Positions 1 through 5,639 of a stretch of DNA of 5,909 bases are shown piece after piece (the stretch's first letter is position 1; each line of letters begins with the position of its first letter). Source of the stretch: Spirochaetota bacterium (lineage in GTDB: Bacteria > Spirochaetota > B62-G9 > DRHN01); the NCBI GenBank assembly GCA_023136305.1, contig JAGLSF010000134.1:1-5909 (forward strand). The letters run 5' to 3'. The notes below the pieces were generated by a model. It saw only the letters and a list, made by a program, of their open reading frames with translations, did no database searches and was not told where the DNA came from. A program made the position numbers and the translations under genes.

Positions 1-1745
1 ATCTTTCTTGAATGGACATACTCAGCGATCGTCTTGATACCCATCTTCCTGCAGAAGTTGACGATATTCTCTACAATGATCCGTGAGTTCGCATCGGTGT
101 CCATCTTCTCGATCAGGGTCCCGTCGATCTTGAGATAGTCGAGCTGAAGTTTCAGAAGGACGTCGAAATTGGAGTACCCTGTACCAAAGTCGTCGATAGC
201 GATCTTGCAGCCGAAACTCTTCATATCAGCTATGTGGTTGGCAAACTTCTCGAAATCGGTCACGCTTTCCGTTTCCAGTATCTCAAAGGAGACACGGTTT
301 CGTACGGTGGGAAACTCGGAGAGGTAAAACTTGAGATACTGAAGGGTATAGGGGTCAAGGAAATCCTCAACTGACATATTGATTGAAAACTCGGTGGAAT
401 TTTCCTTGAATGCCTCAAAGGTTTTACGAATCATGGCCCGGGTTATCTTATCATACAGCCTCGTCTTTTTGGCAATGCTCATAAAAAAATTTGGTGTATA
501 GATCCGGCCGCCTCGATCTGCAATCCGGGCCAGACATTCATACTTCTCTATCTCCCCCGTCGCATTGATAATGATGGGCTGATAGTAGGGGAATATCCGA
601 TCATATTCGATGGCATCGGCCAGGATCTTCATCCATTTCAGGTTGTCCTCGAATTTACTCCTCGTTGTATGGGCATCTCTGTAGAACATAAAAGGTTTTC
701 GTAACTGCTTCGCCGTTTTCAGGGCAATGTCCGCACATGAGAAGAGGCTCCTGACGCCCACACTCTGCGCCTGGGCAATACCCATGGTTACCCTGAGCAT
801 GACCTCATACTTCGCGTAGCCGTATCGTTCCTGCCGTAGGTATTCCGTGATGGAGTTGGCCGTGTCCACAATCATATCCTGTGTTACCTGCCGGCTGTCC
901 ATATCAATGAGCACCGCAAACTCATCGCCAGCAAGCTTGTACACCCCCAGCACAAAATCAGGCAGAATGTTAGAGAATATCTTCGCAAGAAAAATAAGTA
1001 CCGAGTCACCTATTCGGTATCCGAAAATGGCGTTGATCTCCTTGAAGTCATCCACATTTATGATAAACAGAGTCGGGGAACGGGTGTTGGATATATCGAT
1101 GAGCAGCTTTTTTCTGTTCTTCAGATTCGTCAGCGGATCGAGATATATCTGCCCCTCCATGAACCCCACGACTCGATAGTGCCTGTCAGCTATGAGATAG
1201 ACAAAAAAGGAAACCACCACGAGATTAATGAAGCCGAGAAGTACGTATCGCATTGCGTGCGGGCTCGAAAGGACACCCAGACGGTTTAAAAGGATGAGAA
1301 TAAGATAGACACTCGCATAGCCTGCAACCCAGAAACTGCCCTCCCGTTTCCCCAGCAGATAGTATGCACCCACGGGAAACGAAATGAGGAAGAAAAGGGT
1401 CACAAATGCATAGTCGTCGCTACTAGTGAAGGTGAAATACATGGCAATCATGAACAAACCGAGAAGCCCATGGCTGACCAATCTGATGTAGTGCCTCTTT
1501 CGGAGCAGGAAAACAAGGCCAAGAAAAGCGGCAAAGAGCAGTATATAGAGCGGAAGCACATGGGATACTCCCGTGGCGACCTGTATGACGAGAATGGTGA
1601 GGCAGAGAACTGCACCGAGAAGAAGCGCACTGTTGAGGAATTTCAGCTTTGTCAGGGTGTTGTACTGCTCAAACCCCCGCTGCTTAAAGCGGTACCCGCT
1701 TGTGATGAAGCTGCGCCACCGTCTCATGAACTTTTTACCAACCAT
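1..1745 (-). CDS. Membrane-bound GGDEF-EAL protein, probable c-di-GMP phosphodiesterase (C-terminus cut by window edge)
   Basis: Seen: 581 residues read from ATG at 1745 down to position 3. An in-frame TGA lies 15 bases upstream, so translation cannot start earlier; the ribosome binding site is weak (GAGCGG, 6 bases before ATG). A basic N-terminus (about 1-35) is followed by about six hydrophobic helices (36-56, 63-81, 89-106, 113-131, 139-153, 166-186), with no recognisable sensory domain. A GGDEF domain (about 200-358) begins DPLTNLKNR at 203 and has AGDEF at 272-276. An EAL domain (about 370 onward) has ECL as its signature (E403-L405), then N456, E488, E491, DDFGTGYS from D518, K539 and E575. 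The family normally has about 40-50 further residues. Known: GGDEF makes and EAL hydrolyses c-di-GMP at the inner membrane. Odd: the first Asp of the GGDEF DxD pair is Asn (N230) and no RxxD inhibitory site precedes AGDEF, whereas the visible EAL catalytic set is complete. Inferred: mainly a phosphodiesterase. It follows the TM2 gene by 26 bases, probably in one operon. Confidence 0.93.
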   Translation of the reverse strand, partial: MVGKKFMRRWRSFITSGYRFKQRGFEQYNTLTKLKFLNSALLLGAVLCLTILVIQVATGVSHVLPLYILLFAAFLGLVFLLRKRHYIRLVSHGLLGLFMIAMYFTFTSSDDYAFVTLFFLISFPVGAYYLLGKREGSFWVAGYASVYLILILLNRLGVLSSPHAMRYVLLGFINLVVVSFFVYLIADRHYRVVGFMEGQIYLDPLTNLKNRKKLLIDISNTRSPTLFIINVDDFKEINAIFGYRIGDSVLIFLAKIFSNILPDFVLGVYKLAGDEFAVLIDMDSRQVTQDMIVDTANSITEYLRQERYGYAKYEVMLRVTMGIAQAQSVGVRSLFSCADIALKTAKQLRKPFMFYRDAHTTRSKFEDNLKWMKILADAIEYDRIFPYYQPIIINATGEIEKYECLARIADRGGRIYTPNFFMSIAKKTRLYDKITRAMIRKTFEAFKENSTEFSINMSVEDFLDPYTLQYLKFYLSEFPTVRNRVSFEILETESVTDFEKFANHIADMKSFGCKIAIDDFGTGYSNFDVLLKLQLDYLKIDGTLIEKMDTDANSRIIVENIVNFCRKMGIKTIAEYVHSRK

Positions 1746-1771
1746 AGGATACCGCTCACATCAATGCTGTA

Positions 1772-2134
1772 CTAATCGATTGTCCACACCAGGAGTGGCT
1801 TTCCCTCCTTATCGGTAAATTTGCCCGAAGCGATAAGTATGAGATCTACCAGCGCTCCAACACCAAAAAGTCCGAAGGTGAGGAGCCACAGTATTCCGCT
1901 CCCTACCCGGTTGACATAGAAACGGTGAATTCCAAGCATACCAAAAAACCATGCAAACAGAAGCGCCACAAGCCTCGACTTATCACTTGCATGCTCCCTC
2001 TGCTCGAGTAGCTTCTTATAGGGACCGATCGGAACCCCGCATTTTGGACAGATAACCGCCCTGGCCTCGATAGCGGCCCCACAGTTTTCGCAGAACTTCT
2101 CATCAGACCCCTTGTTCGTCCCCTTCTCATCCAT
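1772..2134 (-). CDS. Zinc-ribbon TM2-domain membrane protein
   Basis: Seen: 120 residues from ATG at 2134. An N-terminal zinc ribbon has two CxxC pairs (C15/C18 and C29/C32, as CENC and CPKC). A short charged linker (about 39-53) is followed by a TM2 domain. Its first helix is about 54-70, the turn carries the family signature GIHRFYVNRVGSG (68-80), the second helix is about 79-101, and a closing stretch has GKFTDKEGKPL (104-114). Known: TM2 proteins are small two-helix membrane proteins of unsettled function, and zinc-ribbon/TM2 combinations are common in bacteria. Start choice: a GTG two codons upstream (2140) is possible, but the AGGGAG Shine-Dalgarno sits only one or two bases from that GTG and seven from the ATG, so ATG is preferred. 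The gene has its own promoter and is followed after 26 bases by the GGDEF-EAL gene. Inferred: a membrane accessory or sensor co-expressed with it; no specific role can be assigned. Confidence 0.9.
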   Translation of the reverse strand: MDEKGTNKGSDEKFCENCGAAIEARAVICPKCGVPIGPYKKLLEQREHASDKSRLVALLFAWFFGMLGIHRFYVNRVGSGILWLLTFGLFGVGALVDLILIASGKFTDKEGKPLLVWTID

Positions 2135-2141
2135 TGGCACT

Positions 2142-2147
2142 CTCCCT
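2142..2147 (-). promoter_or_regulatory. Ribosome binding site of the TM2 gene (decides the start)
   Basis: AGGGAG on the minus strand lies seven bases before ATG at 2134 but almost abuts the alternative GTG at 2140. Normal spacing therefore selects the ATG and gives a 120-residue rather than a 122-residue protein. Confidence 0.75.
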
Positions 2148-2188
2148 TGTAATGTTGCTTGTGATTGTACACAGGTAACTATAAAAAG

Positions 2189-2216
2189 AATATACCATGC
2201 ACTCCCCAGATTTCAA
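2189..2216 (-). promoter_or_regulatory. Sigma70-type promoter of the TM2/GGDEF-EAL unit
   Basis: On the minus strand, -35 TTGAAA (2216-2211) and -10 TATATT (2194-2189) are separated by 16 bases. Transcription would begin near 2182, leaving an untranslated leader of about 48 bases before the ATG at 2134. Both hexamers are close to consensus and the region is AT-rich. Predicted from sequence only. Confidence 0.6.
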
Positions 2217-2227
2217 TTTTTTCGGTG

Positions 2228-2237
2228 CATGTACATG
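2228..2237. promoter_or_regulatory. 10-base perfect palindrome upstream of the TM2 promoter
   Basis: CATGTACATG reads the same on both strands. It lies about 11 bases upstream of the -35 hexamer of the TM2 promoter, roughly at -50, where an activator could bind. It may be chance; no second copy was noticed in the window. Confidence 0.2.
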
Positions 2238-2273
2238 GAGGGAAACTGTCAATGGATGAGAACATGCATCGCA

Positions 2274-2295
2274 TAGGGGCAACTGTACGCCCCTA
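2274..2295. repeat. Inverted repeat (TAGGGGC / GCCCCTA), possible dispersed-repeat remnant
   Basis: Perfect 7-base arms TAGGGGC (2274-2280) and GCCCCTA (2289-2295) surround an 8-base loop. Arms of the GTAGGGGC/GCCCCTAC type are familiar from small dispersed intergenic repeats in many environmental bacteria; this assignment rests on resemblance only. There is no T-tract on either side, so it is not a typical intrinsic terminator. Confidence 0.5.
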
Positions 2296-2314
2296 CAAGG
2301 GAATGTGATCAGAT

Positions 2315-2343
2315 TGGGTGGGCATATGGCTGTGAACCACCCA
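2315..2343. repeat. Inverted repeat (TGGGTGG / CCACCCA)
   Basis: Perfect 7-base arms at 2315-2321 and 2337-2343 enclose a 15-base loop, 19 bases beyond the previous inverted repeat. No T-tract follows. It may be the second half of the same decayed mobile repeat, or a weak RNA hairpin. Confidence 0.4.
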
Positions 2344-2424
2344 CCACCTATGAGGCCTTTTACAAGTTGATCAGGCTCACTGATACAGCCCGGAAGTTGA
2401 GAGAGCGGTACACCCGATCGTCAT

Positions 2425-2457
2425 AAAAAAGCCTCCCCAGTCTGCGGTGAGGAGGCT
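2425..2457 (-). terminator. Rho-independent terminator of the transketolase gene
   Basis: On the minus strand a 10-base-pair stem (2457-2448 with 2439-2430, one G-U pair) closes an 8-base loop and runs straight into six T residues (2430-2425). It begins 25 bases after the transketolase stop codon. The plus strand has no T-tract on the other side, so it serves the minus strand only. Confidence 0.93.
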
Positions 2458-2482
2458 CGATCTCTTGATATATTCCTTCTGC

Positions 2483-4501
2483 TCATGATTTCTTGGCCGT
2501 TGAGATTGCCTTCAGCGCTTCATTGACCACTCGCTCGGGTGTGAACCCAAACTTTTCGACAAGTACGTTGTAGGGTGCCGACGCACCGAATATATCCTGG
2601 CACACGAACCTCCCCATATCACCCGCATACCTGTGCCAGCCCATGCTCACACCAGCCTCAATCACCACGCGGGCTCTGATCTCGGGCGGGAGAACCTGAT
2701 TTTTATAGGACATTTCCTGCTGCTCGAAGAGCTCCCAGCTCGGCATGGAAACAACACGGGCCTGCACTCCCCTTTCCATGAGAAGTTTCTGTGCTTTCAT
2801 TGCAAGGGACACCTCGGACCCGGAAGCGATGAGTATCACCTCCGGCTGACTGTCAGAATCGGAGAGTACATAGGCCCCCTTCGCCACGTTTTCGGCTCTG
2901 CCGTATACATCCTGATCAAGAATGGGAAGCCCCCGACGGCTCAAGATAAGCGCAACAGGGCCTTCGCTATGCTCAACCGCAACCTTCCAGGCTGCCGAGG
3001 TTTCATTGGCGTCGGCGGGCCGGATCACGGTAAGGTTTGGAATCGCTCGCAGGGAGGCGAGGTGTTCAACGGGCTGATGGGTGGGGCCGTCCTCTCCGAG
3101 CCATACACTGTCGTGGGTCCACACCCACACCGTGTGGAGACGGGATAGTGCGGAAATCCGGACCGCACCACGCATGTAGTCTGAAAAGGTGAGGAAGGTA
3201 CCGCCGTAGGGGATGAGCCCCCCGTGATATGCCATACCGTTGACGATCGAACCCATGGCATGCTCGCGAACACCAAAACGGATATTGCGGCCGCCGGGGC
3301 TGTCCTTCTGCTGCTCCTCTACATCCTTCATATAGGTATTTGTGGAAGGGGCGAGGTCGGCGGAACCGCCGATGAAATGGGGAAGGACGGACGCCAACGC
3401 ATTGATAATGCTCCCCGACGCCTTTCTCGTGGCCACTGAGCCTTCGTCGGCTGAAAAGGCGGGGAGCGCCTTCTCCCAGTCTTTCGGAAGTTTTCCTGAC
3501 CACAGGGTTTTCCACATCTCTGCAAGCTCGGGATGTTTCTTCGAATATGCGGAGAAAAGTTTTTCCCACTCTGCTTCAGCGGCCTTCCCCTCATCTACGG
3601 CTGTACGGTAGTGTTCCAGCACCCCGTCGGGAATGTGAAAAGACTTCTCTGATGGCCACCCAAGGTTTTCCTTGGTGGCTTTCACCTCATCTTCTCCAAG
3701 CGGTGAGCCGTGGGAAGCGTGGGAATTGGCCTTATTCGGGCTGCCGTAGCCGATGATGGTCTTGACCCGAATGATTGAGGGTTTCCGCGTCTCTGCGAGT
3801 GCCTCTTTCAGGGTGTTGCGAATGGCGTCCACATCGGTATTACCATCATTCACCTGCAGCACCTGCCATCCATATCCCTCGAATCGGGCGGTAACATCCT
3901 CGGTAAAGGCCACCCGTGTGGGTGCCGCGAGTGAAATATCGTTATCATCGTAGAGAACGATCAGCTTACCGAGCCCGAGATGCCCGGCAAGGGAAGCCGC
4001 CTCAGATGCAACACCCTCCATCAGGTCACCATCCGATGCAATTACATAGGTATGGTGGTCGACAAGGAGAAAGCCTTCCCTGTTGAAGAGTTGGGCAAGC
4101 ACTCTCTCTGATAGAGCAAACCCGACGCTGTTTGACAGGCCCTGCCCGAGCGGGCCTGTTGTCGCTTCCACACCGGGGGTGACGTGAAACTCCGGATGAC
4201 CGGGTGTGAGACTACCCCACTGCCTGAATGCCTTCAGCTGATCCAGAGTCATGTCCTCATATCCCGTCAGGTGGAGCAGGGTATAGAGCAGCATGGAGCC
4301 ATGTCCGCCCGAGAGAATAAAGCGGTCACGGTCAGGCCAGTCCGGGTTGAGCGGATTGTGTTTCAGGTACTCCTTCCAGAGCACATATGTCATGGGTGCA
4401 GCTCCCATGGGGAGGCCGGGATGACCCGAGTTAGCCTTCTGGATCGCGTCAACCGCTAGAAACCGAATGGTATTGATTGAGTCCTGTTCCAATTGAGTCA
4501 T
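2483..4501 (-). CDS. tkt: Transketolase
   Basis: Function: thiamine-diphosphate enzyme that moves two-carbon ketol units between sugar phosphates in the non-oxidative pentose phosphate pathway, in the cytoplasm. Seen: 672 residues, the usual full length. The ThDP-binding N-terminal domain has ANSGHPGLPMGAAPM (23-37), GHGS (66-69), TPGHPE (99-104), GVEATTGPLGQG (110-121), and the metal/ThDP motif from GDLMEG (158-163) to N187. NSHASHGSPLG (259-269) carries H261 and H264. The pyrimidine domain has GGSADLAPS (378-386), RFGVREHAMG (408-417) with the activating glutamate E413, and LGEDGPTHQP (468-477). The C-terminal domain starts near 545. Start: ATG at 4501 with AGGAG eight bases upstream. It has its own promoter and terminator, so it is probably a single-gene transcript. 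It is divergent from the isomerase-like gene across 239 bases. No key residue appears missing. Confidence 0.98.
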   Translation of the reverse strand: MTQLEQDSINTIRFLAVDAIQKANSGHPGLPMGAAPMTYVLWKEYLKHNPLNPDWPDRDRFILSGGHGSMLLYTLLHLTGYEDMTLDQLKAFRQWGSLTPGHPEFHVTPGVEATTGPLGQGLSNSVGFALSERVLAQLFNREGFLLVDHHTYVIASDGDLMEGVASEAASLAGHLGLGKLIVLYDDNDISLAAPTRVAFTEDVTARFEGYGWQVLQVNDGNTDVDAIRNTLKEALAETRKPSIIRVKTIIGYGSPNKANSHASHGSPLGEDEVKATKENLGWPSEKSFHIPDGVLEHYRTAVDEGKAAEAEWEKLFSAYSKKHPELAEMWKTLWSGKLPKDWEKALPAFSADEGSVATRKASGSIINALASVLPHFIGGSADLAPSTNTYMKDVEEQQKDSPGGRNIRFGVREHAMGSIVNGMAYHGGLIPYGGTFLTFSDYMRGAVRISALSRLHTVWVWTHDSVWLGEDGPTHQPVEHLASLRAIPNLTVIRPADANETSAAWKVAVEHSEGPVALILSRRGLPILDQDVYGRAENVAKGAYVLSDSDSQPEVILIASGSEVSLAMKAQKLLMERGVQARVVSMPSWELFEQQEMSYKNQVLPPEIRARVVIEAGVSMGWHRYAGDMGRFVCQDIFGASAPYNVLVEKFGFTPERVVNEALKAISTAKKS

Positions 4502-4586
4502 CTATTCTTCTCCTTATGAGATATCGCGGTATTGATAAAACAGGCTGCAGGAATTGGAGCCAGCTCTGCGGATACGGCTAAAAGAT

Positions 4587-4614
4587 AAAATAGCATGCGC
4601 TGGGGATGAGTCAA
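4587..4614 (-). promoter_or_regulatory. Sigma70-type promoter of the transketolase gene
   Basis: On the minus strand, -35 TTGACT (4614-4609) and -10 TATTTT (4592-4587) are 16 bases apart. Transcription would start near 4580, giving a leader of about 80 bases that ends in the AAGGAG ribosome binding site. Prediction from sequence. Confidence 0.65.
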
Positions 4615-4660
4615 TCTATTTATCGTCCGTCATCGGGTGGGTCCCATCATCGATACAAAG

Positions 4661-4685
4661 GGAGGCAGATAAAAAATGTTCCTCC
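4661..4685 (+). promoter_or_regulatory. Possible hairpin covering a Shine-Dalgarno before the isomerase gene
   Basis: GGAGG (4661-4665), which looks like a Shine-Dalgarno, is exactly complementary to CCTCC (4681-4685). The 15-base loop contains the ATG at 4676. If folded, the hairpin would hide the ribosome binding site of the small leader ORF. Only five base pairs with a large loop, so its stability is doubtful. Confidence 0.25.
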
Positions 4686-4744
4686 GCAGCCGATTTCTTA
4701 GTAGCTTATGCATCAGAAACTCCAGTGAGGGAACATACCGATGA
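4676..4744 (+). CDS. Possible 22-residue leader ORF overlapping the isomerase start
   Basis: An ATG at 4676, ten bases after GGAGG, opens 22 codons rich in Ser and Arg. The frame ends at TGA 4742-4744, which overlaps the ATG of the isomerase-like gene as ATGA, the arrangement used for translational coupling. The encoded peptide resembles nothing I recognise. It has no run of one amino acid of the kind seen in classic attenuator leaders. The isomerase gene also has its own AGGGA eight bases upstream of its ATG, so it does not need coupling. The arrangement may be chance. Confidence 0.22.
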   Translation: MFLRSRFLSSLCIRNSSEGTYR

Positions 4745-5634
4745 AGCTTGCATTCTCAACATCCTGGGCAGGGGGAGACATCGACCGGGTGCTGGCGATA
4801 CTTCCCCATGTGGATTCCCTTGAAATAGGAAGCAAGGGTGACAGAGATTTTTTCACCGACCTGGATTCACTGATCCGTGATGAAGACATACCCGTCACCT
4901 CGGTGCATGCAGTCGCACATCCGGGCAAAGAGGTGGGAGAGGCATACTATGCGCCGCGTCTTGCAAGCCTCGATGAGCAGGTTCGCCTGGAAGAGGTCGA
5001 GGAAATATCCACCACAGCTGAATGGGCCCTTGCCGCAGGTGCCAGTGCACTAGTCATCCATACGGGAAGGGTTGAGGACGAAGAGCTGAAGTCCATGTGT
5101 CTCACATACAGGGATGCGGTGCGGGCCGAAGGGGCATACAGGGGCGAGCTGTTCGAAGAAACCGTCAGCAGGAGGGCCTGGCAGAGCCGGCCCTATCTCG
5201 AATCGATCATAGACAGTGTTGCGCTTATCTGCCCGAGATTTCCGGAGCTCAACTTCTTCATCGAAACCCGCCTTCATTACTACGAGATCCCCCTACCCGA
5301 TGAACTCGATGCAATCTTCACTGCCCTTCCCTTTCCAAACCTCGGTTACTGGCACGATATCGGTCATACCTGCATGCTCGATGCTCTCGGGTATGTTCCC
5401 ATGCATACCTGGCAGGAGTGCTTCTCAGATCGGTGCGGAGGTGTCCATATACATGACATGGACTCGGGCCTGCTCGATCACTATCCGCCTGGAGAGGGAG
5501 TGCTCGACATACACACCATTCTCGAACAGTTCGGTTCTGAGGCTCTCATGACACTGGAGATAAATGCACGAAATAGCCTGGAGTCGGTTATTCGCGGGAT
5601 ACATTACCTTCGCGCTGACAGGATCTGCGTGTAA
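4741..5634 (+). CDS. Sugar phosphate isomerase/epimerase family TIM-barrel protein (AP endonuclease 2-like)
   Basis: Seen: 297 residues, normal length for the family. The order of motifs matches the xylose-isomerase-like/endonuclease IV barrel: SVHAVAHPG (54-62, H56), LVIHTGR (104-110, H107), IETR (174-177, E175), GYWHDIGH (202-209, D206 and H209), GVHIHDMD (234-241, H236/H238), DHYPPGEG (246-253, H247) and TLEIN (271-275, E273). Known: this superfamily binds divalent metals at these positions and includes sugar and inositol isomerases, epimerases and a DNA-repair enzyme. Substrate is not deducible. The acidic residue of the usual DxH motif before PPGEG is Leu here (L245), with an Asp shifted next to the His (D246). 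Start: ATG 4741 with AGGGA eight bases upstream. No clear sigma70 promoter was found on this strand. Context: divergent from transketolase, so a role in sugar metabolism is more likely than repair (inference). It converges on the HD-GYP gene with only five bases between stop codons. Confidence 0.87.
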   Translation: MKLAFSTSWAGGDIDRVLAILPHVDSLEIGSKGDRDFFTDLDSLIRDEDIPVTSVHAVAHPGKEVGEAYYAPRLASLDEQVRLEEVEEISTTAEWALAAGASALVIHTGRVEDEELKSMCLTYRDAVRAEGAYRGELFEETVSRRAWQSRPYLESIIDSVALICPRFPELNFFIETRLHYYEIPLPDELDAIFTALPFPNLGYWHDIGHTCMLDALGYVPMHTWQECFSDRCGGVHIHDMDSGLLDHYPPGEGVLDIHTILEQFGSEALMTLEINARNSLESVIRGIHYLRADRICV

Positions 5635-5639
5635 CCTTC

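Larger units (their letters stand above)
2135..2482. other. Intergenic region between the TM2 and transketolase genes
   Basis: About 350 bases with no convincing gene. From left to right it holds the TM2 ribosome binding site and promoter, a palindrome, two inverted repeats and the transketolase terminator. An open plus-strand frame (about 2277-2426, stop TAA at 2424) has coding-like composition but no good start, so it may be a gene remnant. A second plus-strand frame (ATG 2252, 18 codons) has a Shine-Dalgarno-like GGAGG ten bases upstream but runs through the inverted repeat, so I do not call it a gene. Confidence 0.7.

Noticed and set aside
847..1179. Plus-strand open frame of 110 codons
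   Set aside because: It lies antisense to the GGDEF domain, whose minus-strand reading carries clear family motifs. It has no recognisable protein features.
2135..2140. GTG start for the TM2 protein at 2140
   Set aside because: The Shine-Dalgarno nearly abuts it, whereas ATG at 2134 has normal seven-base spacing.
2252..2308. Plus-strand 18-codon frame with GGAGG ten bases upstream of its ATG
   Set aside because: It is very short, runs through the inverted repeat, and shows no protein-like pattern or downstream partner on the same strand.
2633..3148. Long plus-strand open frame of 171 codons
   Set aside because: It is antisense to transketolase, which is unambiguous along its whole length. 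Long antisense frames are common opposite conserved genes of this composition.
4621..4655. TATCG/CGATA inverted repeat in the transketolase-isomerase intergenic region
   Set aside because: Only five base pairs with 25 bases between the arms and no supporting inner pairing.
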